Positions 35,857-44,901 of a stretch of 64,000 nucleotides of DNA are shown in pieces. Source of the DNA: Lentilactobacillus senioris DSM 24302 = JCM 17472 (GTDB taxonomy: Bacteria; Bacillota; Bacilli; Lactobacillales; Lactobacillaceae); NCBI RefSeq assembly GCF_001436555.1, contig NZ_AYZR01000008.1, forward strand, positions 550,506 to 614,505, in the 5' to 3' direction. The position numbers were made by a program, and so were the translations under genes. Under the pieces are notes generated by a model. It was not told the origin of the DNA. It made no database searches and saw only the letters and a program-made list of their open reading frames with translations. The stretch's first letter is position 1. Each line of letters opens with the position of its first letter.

Positions 35857-36177
35857 ATGGAAGAAAAACATGGTAGGAATTCATTTTTTGACGGCGGGTT
35901 ACTGCAATTAATTGGCTGGTCTATTTTAGGATTTATTATTACTACTGTCTCACTAGGAATTTTATATCCTTGGTCAGTAGTAATGTTATACGGTTGGAAG
36001 ATCAATCATACCGTTATCGATGGCCATAGAATGAAATTTACCGGAAGTGCGATTGGTTTATTTGGTAATTGGATCAAGTGGCTAATACTTAGTATTATTA
36101 CACTGGGAATTTATCTTTTTTGGGTCAATATCAAACTAACGGATTGGAAAGCCAAGAACACCACATTTATAAATTAG
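35857..36177 (+). CDS. DUF898-like membrane protein
   Basis: A 106-residue protein with two to three membrane segments (about 16-45 and 69-92) and conserved-looking repeats YPWSVVMLYGWKINHTVIDG and IYLFWVNIKLTDWKAKNT, a pattern seen in DUF898/YjgN-type proteins but with only a half unit. The function is unknown. It lies between stray tRNA-Leu fragments, so it may be cargo of an old integrated element; AGGAGA precedes the ATG. Confidence 0.75.
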   Translation: MEEKHGRNSFFDGGLLQLIGWSILGFIITTVSLGILYPWSVVMLYGWKINHTVIDGHRMKFTGSAIGLFGNWIKWLILSIITLGIYLFWVNIKLTDWKAKNTTFIN

Positions 36178-36188
36178 ATGAAAATAAG

Positions 36189-36228
36189 GGAACCCTATCA
36201 AACACTGACCTGATAGAGTTCCTTTTTT
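36189..36228 (+). terminator. Terminator after the DUF898-like gene
   Basis: A 12-base stem with one mismatch (GGAACCCTATCA with TGATAGAGTTCC), a ten-base loop and a T run. Confidence 0.82.
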
Positions 36229-36241
36229 ATAATATTCTAAC

Positions 36242-36258
36242 TGAGCAGGATTCGAACA
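36242..36258 (-). repeat. Second partial copy of the tRNA-Leu 3' end
   Basis: The plus strand reads GAGCAGGATTCGAAC, an exact 15-base match to the complement of the tRNA-Leu(CAG) 3' end at 36719-36733, in the same orientation. The two copies form a direct repeat about 475 bases apart, flanking an integrase remnant. Confidence 0.65.
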
Positions 36259-36388
36259 TTGTTGTCATACGGATTTGGTACACTGCTGTAGCCATCTCAT
36301 ATAACTTTATTAAACAGACTGAACAAGTCATGGTTCATTCCCCTTGTTCAAATATGTATTCCTAAAGTTTCACCTTTTATGTTATCCA

Positions 36389-36574
36389 TTTTTTCGTCAC
36401 ACGTATGCAAGTATATTATTAGCGCAAGGTATTGATCCCGTAAACATTGCCAAAAGACTTGGCCACAAAAATACGATAGTTACTCATCGAACCTATGAGC
36501 ATATGTTTGAAGAAATTGAAGCACGAGAAGCCGATAAACACGTAGAAATTATCAATGCTATTGAGCATATTTAG
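36389..36574 (+). pseudogene. Tyrosine recombinase (phage-type integrase) C-terminal remnant
   Basis: About 60 residues match the end of a tyrosine recombinase: the RHTYASILLAQGIDP box, then KRLGHKNTIVTHRTYEHMF with the GH and the catalytic-type Tyr. The expected HxxR His and the rest of the enzyme are missing, and a shifted frame just upstream (IPKVSPFML, 36358-36384) suggests frame damage. It lies 140 bases from the tRNA-Leu 3' end, where integrases of tRNA-inserted elements sit. Confidence 0.85.
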
Positions 36575-36631
36575 TACTCGTAGCCAATTTGTAGCCATCA
36601 AATTCATTTTAATTCATAAAAGACTAAAACA

Positions 36632-36678
36632 AAAAATCACCGTAAGTCCCTTATTTTCAAGGAATTACGGTGATTTTT
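36632..36678. terminator. Hairpin terminator between the integrase remnant and tRNA-Leu
   Basis: A 14-base stem (AAAAATCACCGTAA with its complement), partly extended inward, with A and T runs; it probably ends the minus-strand tRNA-Leu transcript. Confidence 0.82.
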
Positions 36679-36712
36679 AATGATTTAAAGTGAATTAATT
36701 TATTCTACTGAA

Positions 36713-36796
36713 TGCCCCGAGCAGGATTCGAACCTGTACTCGATTACTCAAACAGCGACCTGAACGCTGCGCGTCTGCCAATTCCGCCATCGGGGC
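36713..36796 (-). tRNA. tRNA-Leu(CAG)
   Basis: A complete class II tRNA: acceptor GCCCCGA/TCGGGGC, anticodon stem CAGCG/CGCTG with loop TTCAGGT (anticodon CAG), long variable arm, discriminator A, no encoded CCA. Its 3' end is the source of the stray copies at 35750 and 36242. Confidence 0.95.
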
Positions 36797-36822
36797 AACA
36801 ATAGAATAATTATACCCCAATT

Positions 36823-37515
36823 TTAAAGATTTGAAAAGATACTTATCTTTTTAGACTTAAAGACCAACGCACTAATTTTACTTGGATCAATTTTCATAAT
36901 GATATACCCAATTAACGCCATCAATAAAGATCCGCTTACGTCGGCAATTAAGTCACCCATGGTATCCATCAGTGCCGCTCTTCCCACTAACATGTGTCCT
37001 GCTTCCATGTAACGCTGTAGGTTTAAGTTAGCTAAACCATCCATTGTGAATTCATAAAATTCCCAAAAGACTCCCAGTGTAGTGCCGAAAGTAAAGGCAA
37101 AAAAGCTCATCAATAGTGGTTCAGTTCGAGCTTTTTGGCGTCCAGCTCCTAAAACATTAAAAATTCCAAACCCTAGCCCAGCAAGCATCACTGCTGAGAA
37201 TAGATGTTCATACTTGTCCCAGTAGGGCACACTGTAGAACTGCATTCCTGACCCTAATAAAATGGATAAGTACAGGAAAATATAGAAAAAGACTAACTCG
37301 ACTTCAGGAAAATAAAATCCGCCCAATTTTTCCATTACAAACGGTAAGGTGGCAATTAAAATACCAGCCCCTACCTCCATTAACAACAACTTTTGATCAT
37401 GGAACTTCGGCTTTCCTTGACTATAAAACCAACCATAATAGCCAACATACCAGGCCATGGATAAAACCGTAACAATGTAAAACCAAATGCTTACTTTGTG
37501 TTCAATTTTTCTCAT
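36823..37515 (-). CDS. DUF2238 (YjdF-like) membrane protein
   Basis: A 230-residue protein with about six membrane helices and the family motifs DKYEHLFSAVMLAGLGF, GVFWEFYEFTMDG and DTMGDLIADVSGSLL. The conserved His, Glu and Asp residues within the membrane hint at metal or ion handling, but no function is established. AAAGGGGAG precedes the ATG. It lies directly upstream of tRNA-Leu on the same strand. Confidence 0.88.
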   Translation of the reverse strand: MRKIEHKVSIWFYIVTVLSMAWYVGYYGWFYSQGKPKFHDQKLLLMEVGAGILIATLPFVMEKLGGFYFPEVELVFFYIFLYLSILLGSGMQFYSVPYWDKYEHLFSAVMLAGLGFGIFNVLGAGRQKARTEPLLMSFFAFTFGTTLGVFWEFYEFTMDGLANLNLQRYMEAGHMLVGRAALMDTMGDLIADVSGSLLMALIGYIIMKIDPSKISALVFKSKKISIFSNL

Positions 37516-37595
37516 TCTAAGCTCCCCTTTGGAAGTAAATAATTATCTTATAATTAGTATACAACACTTGGTACTTAGAGAAACGAACGACGCCT

Positions 37596-38627
37596 TTAGT
37601 TAAACAGATTTTGGAAGAAGGAAACGATACTATTCCAAATGTTAGCTAAGAACCCTTCTGCTTTTTTTGCGTCTTCACTGTTGGCGAAATCACTTAAATC
37701 CGCCATCTTATCACCAACCGAGTTAGAGATTTCATCGGCCACTTTAGAAGCATTTTTAACGTAGGACTTAGTGTTAGATACTGGTGCTTTTTGTACGTTA
37801 GCTAACGCTACCACAATATTATTAATTACAGTTACAGAAGTATCGCTCTTAATGCCCTGCTTATCTAATTCGTCTTCTAACATTTGCTTAATTTCTTCAT
37901 TAGTTGCATAGTCACCATTTTTTTGGTGGTCTTCAGCTAATTCAGAAGAAACGTTTCCGACAGCTCCCATCAATTTACCGGGATACTTGTCATCACTACT
38001 ATTTTGATCGATTGCTGATTGGGTAGCATCTAAAACCCCGTTGGCAGCTTGAGTATTTTGATTATCTAACGAAATGCCATCGGCAGCCAATGCCTCATAA
38101 ACCCCGGTTAAGGCTGATTCACCAGAAACCGATTTGTTAGCGGTAACGGTAATAATAACATCGTTAACTCCTGCCATTGTTGCTACCATAGCATACTGCT
38201 GAGAAGTTACTTCCGTAATATTATCTTGGCCGTTAAATTTTTCAATATTAACCTTAACTCCCGTACCAGGATCAGCTGGTGCCAATGCTACTGAACTGAT
38301 CATGCTAGCATCGGTAGTTCCAGCGCTGTTAATATACTTAGCATAATCAGAACCAGTCGCAGTTAAAGATTTATAGTTAGAACTTACTCCTAGTGTTTCT
38401 TTGATTTGGTCTTTGTCTTCTGATGCTAATCCTGCACCGTAAACTACGTATGGACTGGTCAGTGCTTTGGTTTGAACAGCTTCTGTACTATCCGAACTAC
38501 TAGAATCAGAAGTGGCAGTAGTACTTTCAGAACTATTAGTGGTCAAAGCCGCATGAACTGGTTTAGCTACTGCAGTACCAATTCCTAGCACTGCCACCAT
38601 AATTAAAAGTGCATTTATTTTTTTCAT
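37596..38627 (-). CDS. Secreted DUF1002 family protein
   Basis: A 343-residue protein with a Sec signal peptide (about 1-27, ending AVAKPVHAA) and a Ser/Thr-rich linker, then the DUF1002 region (SPYVVYGAGLASEDKDQIKE) to about residue 260. A hydrophobic amphipathic tail (LANIWNSIVSFFQNLF) closes it and may anchor it to membranes. DUF1002 has no known function. It stands alone between two other envelope genes on the same strand. Confidence 0.88.
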   Translation of the reverse strand: MKKINALLIMVAVLGIGTAVAKPVHAALTTNSSESTTATSDSSSSDSTEAVQTKALTSPYVVYGAGLASEDKDQIKETLGVSSNYKSLTATGSDYAKYINSAGTTDASMISSVALAPADPGTGVKVNIEKFNGQDNITEVTSQQYAMVATMAGVNDVIITVTANKSVSGESALTGVYEALAADGISLDNQNTQAANGVLDATQSAIDQNSSDDKYPGKLMGAVGNVSSELAEDHQKNGDYATNEEIKQMLEDELDKQGIKSDTSVTVINNIVVALANVQKAPVSNTKSYVKNASKVADEISNSVGDKMADLSDFANSEDAKKAEGFLANIWNSIVSFFQNLFN

Positions 38628-38734
38628 AATTAACCCTCGCTATTACTGAAATTTGTCCTTAAGTTTAGCATTCTAATATAAATTTGTGCTATTCCTTAAC
38701 GATTCTTAATCCCCGTTAAGAAAAAATGATGAAT

Positions 38735-39418
38735 CTAATGCACGGTTAAAATCATGATTCCCATTGCAAATAAATTATTGAGAGCGTGCACTCCAATAGA
38801 AACTTGAATTTTCTGCGTTTTTACATAAGTATAGGATAATAACCACCCTAACGAAGCGTAGATTAAAAAGCTAATTACGTTAAATCCCTGTTGATGACCT
38901 AAAGAAAATAGTACCCCACTAGTAAAAATTCCCCACCATTTTGTTTTTTCACTGAAAAAAGCATTAATTAAATATCCTCTAAAAATTAGTTCCTCTAAAA
39001 TCGGTGACATAAATATGGCTGTAAAAGACATTAACCATAACGCCCAAGGATTACTTCGTAAAATTGTAATGATTGCTTGATTATTACTAGTTTGGGTTTG
39101 TTGATAGAGTAGCTGATTAACCATTCCTAAGCCAATTTGAACTACCATAAATAGCAGCCAAGTTACCACAATCGTTTGAAAATCCTTAACGGATAATCTA
39201 TTTTTGAGTATTTGACGAACATGGCTAAATGCCCAATAAGCAAACCAAATAGCCAAACTAAAGCCCGCAAGATAACCAATGCCTAACGCCAAATTAGCCC
39301 AGTTGGTTAACGATTTTACAGCAATGATCTGAATTGGTAATTGGACTACCGCCACCACAATTAATAAACCAATTAAAGCAATGATTTTCTCACTAAAGTT
39401 CCAAGATTTAGTTTTCAT
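38735..39418 (-). CDS. CPBP family intramembrane metalloprotease
   Basis: A 227-residue protein with about six to seven helices and the CPBP (Abi/CAAX) motifs: EELIFRGYLI, then FSLGHQQG and ALNNLFAM. The paired Glu and the two His are the expected zinc ligands. In lactobacilli such proteins often sit with bacteriocin genes as immunity factors, but no bacteriocin gene is visible here. It lies 32 bases after the S53 protease gene on the same strand, beyond that gene's terminator. Confidence 0.9.
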   Translation of the reverse strand: MKTKSWNFSEKIIALIGLLIVVAVVQLPIQIIAVKSLTNWANLALGIGYLAGFSLAIWFAYWAFSHVRQILKNRLSVKDFQTIVVTWLLFMVVQIGLGMVNQLLYQQTQTSNNQAIITILRSNPWALWLMSFTAIFMSPILEELIFRGYLINAFFSEKTKWWGIFTSGVLFSLGHQQGFNVISFLIYASLGWLLSYTYVKTQKIQVSIGVHALNNLFAMGIMILTVH

Positions 39419-39429
39419 AATTCTCCTTA

Positions 39430-39458
39430 AATAAAAAAGAGCTTGCGCTCTTATTTTT
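39430..39458 (-). terminator. Terminator after the S53 protease gene
   Basis: A hairpin with core AAGAGC/GCTCTT and A/T-rich extension overlaps the stop codon; the minus strand continues into a run of T residues. Confidence 0.75.
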
Positions 39459-41301
39459 GTGATTTAAATTTAGCTAACAACTTAGTAAAATCAACGGTTC
39501 CTAAACCAGTTGCTTGATTATATTTTTTGCCAGGCTGACCAGTGTAATACAAATTAGAATTATTAGTACGACTGTCTAATACAGTAAACGGTGAACTACT
39601 AGTCTTGGCAAATCGATAAATTTGTGGATTCCAAAATCCTAATCGAGATTTAGTATTACTACTCATTACAGCACTAGCCGCCGCTACTTGAGGAGCAGCA
39701 ATGCTAGTTCCTCCGGCAATATACCACTGGCCGTTTTTACCGGCGCGAGAAGCCGAACTGATATAAGTACTATACCCAGTATTAGGATCGGCATTAACAC
39801 TTAGGTCAGGGACGTTACGCCCGGTTTTGTTACCACTAACTTTTTTAGCCTTCTTCAGCAAATTAATGCTACCAGACTTAATCTGCCAAAGTTGGGTGGC
39901 ATCATAAGTACCAACTCCGCTAAATCCTCGTTGATACTTTGGTGTTTTATTGTAACGACTAAAGCCACCACCCGTTCCGGTAAAGTAGCTAGCTAACTTA
40001 GCTGATTTCGAGAAGAATTCCTGTTTCTTATAGTTAGGGTACAAAAAGTCAGAAGACCAAGCTCGTTCCTTAGTAATTTTAACCGTTTTACCATCTACCT
40101 GATATGATTTAGGTAACGTGGTTCCACCTACCGCTGTTACAAATGGAGAGCTAGCAGGCATATCTACATTCAATGCTGGTGATTGTCCTTCTTGAATCCC
40201 ATCATATGCCCCACTATCTCCGCTAGCAGTAAAGACACTAATTCCTTGGACTGCAGCTTGTGCATATAATAAATTCATAATCTGGTTGTACTGTTTAGGA
40301 GTAGTGCCTAATTTAATTTCAGCAGCTACCTGTTGCTCGCTTTGTCCCCAGCTAATTGAAAGTGTATCTACTTTATTTTCACCAACGGCTGCAGCAACAG
40401 AATTCACCATTCCAGTAACGTCTGAACGTCCAACATATGCTCTAATGTTAGCCTTAGGGGCAATAGCACCAGCTTGTTCTACATCCATTGTAGATTCATC
40501 ATAACCATACCAGCTTCCCTTATACCCATTAGTCCGGTAAACACTAATTCGGTTTTTCTTAGCCGAGATATTTTCACTACGCCAATACTTAGTAGCATCA
40601 CTAGGATGGAAGTTAGCAAAGGTAATGATTCCCATAGTTCGATTATTACCCTCGTTTCCGTTGCTGTACAAACTACCTAGATTATATTTTGCAATAAATT
40701 TTTGGGGTGAATCAGAGTTAGTAATAATAGAGGCCCGTTTATGGATCACCTGTGGTTGATACTGTCCCTTAGTTTGGATCTTACCGTTTTCAGACATAGA
40801 ATTGTAATTGGAGAGGCCAAAAATAGCCATTGTACTTTTTTGAAGACTAGTAGGTAGTTTTGGAGTCCCTTTAGCTTTTTGATATGAATTACCGTTTGAC
40901 TTTACGTTATACAGTTTAACTTTAAACGCTTTTTCTACATTTTTAGTAGAACCCTTCACTACCATCACCATGTTGCCACTGTAAACTCCAGCTTTTAAGT
41001 GATACTTCTTAAGGTATTTTTTCAAGGCATTCACTTTAGCGGTGGTTTGCCCATATTTACTACTTACTTGTTTAGAAGTTAAATATTTATGGTAATTTTT
41101 GCTGCTAGGGGTTACTACTTGGTAAGCATAACTCCCCATTGCGGACTGGCTTCTCGGTTTTAACACAATATCAACTAATTGATTTTTAGAAGCACTTACC
41201 GCCTTATAAGTGGTTTTAGCGCTGGCAGTGCCACTACCAGTTAGGGCAATTAACGTTAAAAATGCCGCAGTTGCCACTTTAACTCCTGTCCGTTTTTTCA
41301 T
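39451..41301 (-). CDS. Secreted S53 family serine-carboxyl peptidase (sedolisin/kumamolisin)
   Basis: A 616-residue preproprotein: signal peptide (about 1-28, ending GTASA), activation propeptide (about 35-190) with the Pro-kumamolisin pattern, and a catalytic domain with Glu269 and Asp273 (YDESTMDVEQ), Asp362 (TASGDSG) and Ser533 (GGTSIAAPQ). The calcium-site Asp residues lie in the C-terminal TGLGTVDF region. It should be active at acid pH outside the cell. The start is the ATG ending at 41301, after GGGAG; two ATGs lie just upstream in frame. Confidence 0.93.
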   Translation of the reverse strand: MKKRTGVKVATAAFLTLIALTGSGTASAKTTYKAVSASKNQLVDIVLKPRSQSAMGSYAYQVVTPSSKNYHKYLTSKQVSSKYGQTTAKVNALKKYLKKYHLKAGVYSGNMVMVVKGSTKNVEKAFKVKLYNVKSNGNSYQKAKGTPKLPTSLQKSTMAIFGLSNYNSMSENGKIQTKGQYQPQVIHKRASIITNSDSPQKFIAKYNLGSLYSNGNEGNNRTMGIITFANFHPSDATKYWRSENISAKKNRISVYRTNGYKGSWYGYDESTMDVEQAGAIAPKANIRAYVGRSDVTGMVNSVAAAVGENKVDTLSISWGQSEQQVAAEIKLGTTPKQYNQIMNLLYAQAAVQGISVFTASGDSGAYDGIQEGQSPALNVDMPASSPFVTAVGGTTLPKSYQVDGKTVKITKERAWSSDFLYPNYKKQEFFSKSAKLASYFTGTGGGFSRYNKTPKYQRGFSGVGTYDATQLWQIKSGSINLLKKAKKVSGNKTGRNVPDLSVNADPNTGYSTYISSASRAGKNGQWYIAGGTSIAAPQVAAASAVMSSNTKSRLGFWNPQIYRFAKTSSSPFTVLDSRTNNSNLYYTGQPGKKYNQATGLGTVDFTKLLAKFKSQK

Positions 41302-41530
41302 CCCCATCATCTCCCTGTTTTTGCTTAGCAAGCAACTCTTTTTTTCTATCGATATTCATAAATACTCGAATTAAAATTGGGGTAAAAATTACCCGAATAA
41401 CGGCTATTATTAATAACCACAGTAAAACAAACATCCACATACCAATATCAAAATTGATAGTTATGTAGATCATTATTAAAACTATAAGCAACGTAATCGT
41501 CACTGCTAAAGGCAAACTCCATTTTTTCAT
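41279..41530 (-). CDS. Small two-helix membrane protein coupled to the S53 protease
   Basis: An 83-residue protein with two membrane segments (about 5-25 and 31-55) and a basic, Lys/Gln/Asp-rich cytoplasmic tail. I recognise no family. Its last 23 bases overlap the start of the secreted protease gene, so translation is probably coupled. The ribosome site is weak (GTGAGAG). I start at ATG 41530 ([10 protein letters not shown]); a longer start at 41557 is possible. Confidence 0.75.
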   Translation of the reverse strand: MKKWSLPLAVTITLLIVLIMIYITINFDIGMWMFVLLWLLIIAVIRVIFTPILIRVFMNIDRKKELLAKQKQGDDGDEKTDRS

Positions 41531-41665
41531 CTTGTCACTCTCACACATGTTATTCATATGTATCTTACCACAGCTATCTTGAAAATGACTGTTGTTATAG
41601 AGTTATTTTCAGTGTTTAATATAGATAACATTAAAAAAATATTTTGTAACATTGGAGGATTTATT

Positions 41666-42043
41666 GTGTTAAAAGAGTTTAAGGAATTCATTGCTCGTGG
41701 AAACGTCATTGATCTAGCAGTCGGGGTTATTATTGGGAGTGCTTTTACGGCCATCGTTACCTCCCTTACCAACAACTTAATTAATCCATTAATTGGTTTA
41801 TTTTTAGGAAAAATTGACCTGTCTAACTTAGTTTTTAAGGTGGGTGATGCAACATTTAAATATGGATCATTTATTAATGCTATTATTAATTTCTTGATTA
41901 TTGCATTCGTTGTCTTTATCTTAGTTAAAGCCATTAATTCATTATTGCCTAAAAAAGAAGAAGCTGATTCTCCAGAAACTACCGAAAGCATTCTTGCTGA
42001 TATTAGAGCGTTGTTAAAGGACCAAGATCAATCTAATAAATAA
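41666..42043 (+). CDS. mscL: Large-conductance mechanosensitive channel
   Basis: MscL opens under membrane tension to release solutes on osmotic downshift. The 125 residues have the family start ([23 protein letters not shown]), two transmembrane helices with a loop between them, and a C-terminal helical bundle. It starts with GTG seven bases after GGAGG; this gives the normal length, while a longer frame upstream lacks a site. A terminator follows. Confidence 0.96.
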   Translation: MLKEFKEFIARGNVIDLAVGVIIGSAFTAIVTSLTNNLINPLIGLFLGKIDLSNLVFKVGDATFKYGSFINAIINFLIIAFVVFILVKAINSLLPKKEEADSPETTESILADIRALLKDQDQSNK

Positions 42044-42047
42044 TTTT

Positions 42048-42076
42048 AAACCGCCCGTTTGGAGGCGGTTTTTTTA
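42048..42076 (+). terminator. Terminator after mscL
   Basis: An eight-base GC-rich stem (AAACCGCC with GGCGGTTT), an eight-base loop and a long T run. Confidence 0.88.
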
Positions 42077-42167
42077 TTTGAAATACTAATTAATTGCGCT
42101 TATTTTCACATTGATTTAAGATTGTGACAGAGGGCTTGACTTCTTAAATAACGAGGGGGTTAATTGT

Positions 42168-44885
42168 ATGAAAACATTTTCAATCAAAGCACGAGATGGA
42201 ATCTTGGAATTGAATTATTCAGAAAAAGATAACCAAGCTCCATATCGTAAATTTATCATCGCCTATAATAATCAGCTTTCAATTGGTGATAATCTAGAAA
42301 ACATTAAATCGGTTTTAACTGGTTTACCAATTGACGCCGCAATTATCGAAAATTCACTGAACTACTCTTTTTCCGATACGATTATTGGAATTAACCATCA
42401 ACGAATCGATATTGGCTTAGCACTTGCCAACATGCTGAACGTCCCCACTGTCAGTCTAACTGCTATTGATAAGCTAGGGTTAGCTAAAGCCGTCCAGCAA
42501 AAAGCGGAATATCTTAAGTGGCATTTAGATTACTACGGTGAATATTCTGGCAAACGAAACTACGGACAAGAGGCTATGCTAACAATTGGTAACGGCTTTT
42601 TTGGACTTCGTGGTGCTTATGTTGAAGCCAACGCCGATACGGACAACTATCCTGGAATGTACATAGCTGGTATGTTTAATCAATTAACTACCAAAATTAA
42701 TGACCGAGATGTTGTCAACGAGGATCTAGTTAATCTGCCTAATAGTCAATTTATTAGCTTTGGCGTAGATCACCAAAAACCATTTACGATCACCCCAGCA
42801 GATATTTCTGATATTTATCGAAGCCTAGACTTAAAGACTGGAACCCTGACCACTACAATGAATCTTCAATTGAGTACAGGACAGCTATTAGAAATCAGAG
42901 CTACAAAAGCTGCTAATATGACCAACTGGCATCGCTTTGCTATTAAATATGAAGTTAAGCCCATTAATTTTGCTGGAAGTCTTCAAATTTATTCAGCGAT
43001 TGACGGACAAGTAATTAATGGCAACGTTGAACGGTATCAAGATTTTGATCAACATCACTTAAATATTACCGGAATGGCTGCCCATGAAAATGCAATTTCA
43101 TTAAGTGGGCAAACTAAGACATCTAAAGTTAAGTTTGTCATCAATTCCAAGGTCAATGGCGCAGATGACGCTACCCCTGATTCTATTACCGCCACTACTA
43201 CCGATCAAAAAATTACTCAAACTATTGATTTAGATGTTCAACCTGGGCAAACATACACCGTCACAAAAGACGTTAGTATTTTTACTAGCTTAGAGTCTAG
43301 TGGTAATTTAGAACAACTTGCTACTGATGATCTACGCCAGGCTTCATTTGAAGATACATTAGCTGATAGCACTAAATATTGGAAAAATTTGTGGAACACT
43401 TCAGATATTCAAATTGGAAATGATATTACTAGTCAAAAATTAACCCGAGTTAATATTTACCATCTATTTGTAACAGCATCTGCCTTACAATCAGGTCAAT
43501 TGGATGCTTCTGTAGGGGCTCGTGGATTGCACGGAGAAGCATATAGAGGACATATTTTCTGGGACGAAATGTTTGTCCTGCCATATTATGATTTGCACTA
43601 CCCTGAGATTACTAGACAAGCCCTGCTTTATCGTTACCGACGTCTGGCAGAGGCCAGAAAATATGCGCAGTCGGAAAATAAACAAGGTTCAATGTATCCT
43701 TGGCAGTCTGGTATGTACGGTGACGAACAATCTCAATTTGTCCATTTAAATCCGGTAAATAACCAATGGGATCCTGATAATAGTAGACTACAAAGACATG
43801 TATCCATATCAGTTGCTTATGACGTTTTGACTTATTGCAATATTACTGGTGACAAGCAATTTATGAAAGATTACGGGCTAGAAATGTTACTTTCTATCTG
43901 TCAATTCTGGGTTAGCATGACCAGCTACGATAAGCAAGCCGATCGATATGATATTAAAGAAGTAATGGGACCAGATGAATTCCATGAAGAATATCCTAAT
44001 AGTAATGAACGTGGCTTAACCAATAACGCCTACACCAACATTATGGTTTCCTGGTTATTTACCAAAGTAGCCCAATTACTACAACAAATTAATCCTGATG
44101 TTATTCAAACCGCCGCTTCCAAAGCAGAAATTAGTCCGGAATTAAAAGACCAAATGAAACAAATCAGCCACAAGTTACGGTTAGACATAAATGAAGACGG
44201 CATTATTGGACAATTCCAAGGCTACTTCAAACTATCCAGATTAAACTTTGAAGCCTATCGACAAAAATACGGAGATATTTCTAGAATTGACCGCCTTCTC
44301 AAAGGTGAAGGTAAGACTCCAGACGCCTATCAGGTTGCTAAGCAAGCCGATACCTTAATGGCCTACTACGAAATTCCTAAGAATGATGTCGAAGCTATTA
44401 TCAAAGAACTAGGATATAACTTACCTGCTGATTACTATTCCAGAAATCTCCGCTTCTATCTTGATCGAACCACTCACGGTTCCACATTATCTCGAATCGT
44501 TTATTCGGTCTTAGATGAAATTGATAATAATATGGATCAGTCTTGGCAACTGTTCTCTACCGCCCTTTTCTCTGACTACTATGATATTCAAGGTGGAACT
44601 ACTGCAGAAGGAATTCATTTGGGAGTAATGGGAGCTACATTGCAAATCGAAACTAGAAATTACGGTGGAGTAAATGTTACCGGCAAAACAATCCAGATTG
44701 CCCCTCATCTTCCTCGAAATTGGACGGACCTTAGTTTTAAGGAACAAGTAAGGGGAATTTGGTATCAATATCATATTGATCATCACAATATAACTGTCAC
44801 GGCTAGTCAAAATAGTCAAGTAATCGTAGGTGATACCAACTACAATTTGACTAAAAATAAGCCCACTACGATTAAATACAAATAA
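42168..44885 (+). CDS. GH65 family disaccharide phosphorylase (maltose-phosphorylase-like) with extra N-terminal region
   Basis: A 905-residue GH65 enzyme. The GH65 part starts near residue 115 (KWHLDYYGEYSGKRNYGQEA) with the catalytic acid Glu604 in VMGPDEFHEEYPNSNERG. Such enzymes split maltose or a related glucose disaccharide with phosphate into glucose and beta-glucose 1-phosphate, and pgmB follows 16 bases after the stop, which supports that chemistry. Classical lactobacillar maltose phosphorylases are about 750 residues, so residues 1-115 are extra. The insert after DEFHE also differs, so the true substrate is uncertain. The SD is GAGGGGG. Confidence 0.88.
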   Translation: MKTFSIKARDGILELNYSEKDNQAPYRKFIIAYNNQLSIGDNLENIKSVLTGLPIDAAIIENSLNYSFSDTIIGINHQRIDIGLALANMLNVPTVSLTAIDKLGLAKAVQQKAEYLKWHLDYYGEYSGKRNYGQEAMLTIGNGFFGLRGAYVEANADTDNYPGMYIAGMFNQLTTKINDRDVVNEDLVNLPNSQFISFGVDHQKPFTITPADISDIYRSLDLKTGTLTTTMNLQLSTGQLLEIRATKAANMTNWHRFAIKYEVKPINFAGSLQIYSAIDGQVINGNVERYQDFDQHHLNITGMAAHENAISLSGQTKTSKVKFVINSKVNGADDATPDSITATTTDQKITQTIDLDVQPGQTYTVTKDVSIFTSLESSGNLEQLATDDLRQASFEDTLADSTKYWKNLWNTSDIQIGNDITSQKLTRVNIYHLFVTASALQSGQLDASVGARGLHGEAYRGHIFWDEMFVLPYYDLHYPEITRQALLYRYRRLAEARKYAQSENKQGSMYPWQSGMYGDEQSQFVHLNPVNNQWDPDNSRLQRHVSISVAYDVLTYCNITGDKQFMKDYGLEMLLSICQFWVSMTSYDKQADRYDIKEVMGPDEFHEEYPNSNERGLTNNAYTNIMVSWLFTKVAQLLQQINPDVIQTAASKAEISPELKDQMKQISHKLRLDINEDGIIGQFQGYFKLSRLNFEAYRQKYGDISRIDRLLKGEGKTPDAYQVAKQADTLMAYYEIPKNDVEAIIKELGYNLPADYYSRNLRFYLDRTTHGSTLSRIVYSVLDEIDNNMDQSWQLFSTALFSDYYDIQGGTTAEGIHLGVMGATLQIETRNYGGVNVTGKTIQIAPHLPRNWTDLSFKEQVRGIWYQYHIDHHNITVTASQNSQVIVGDTNYNLTKNKPTTIKYK

Positions 44886-44901
44886 TATTGGAGGAATAAC
44901 A

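Noticed and set aside
36178-36712. An intact prophage or genomic island
   Set aside because: Only a C-terminal integrase fragment and att-like repeats remain; no phage structural or replication genes are seen.
38694-38722. A terminator after the first CPBP gene
   Set aside because: CTTAACG/CGTTAAG can pair, but there is no T run on the minus strand and the loop is large.
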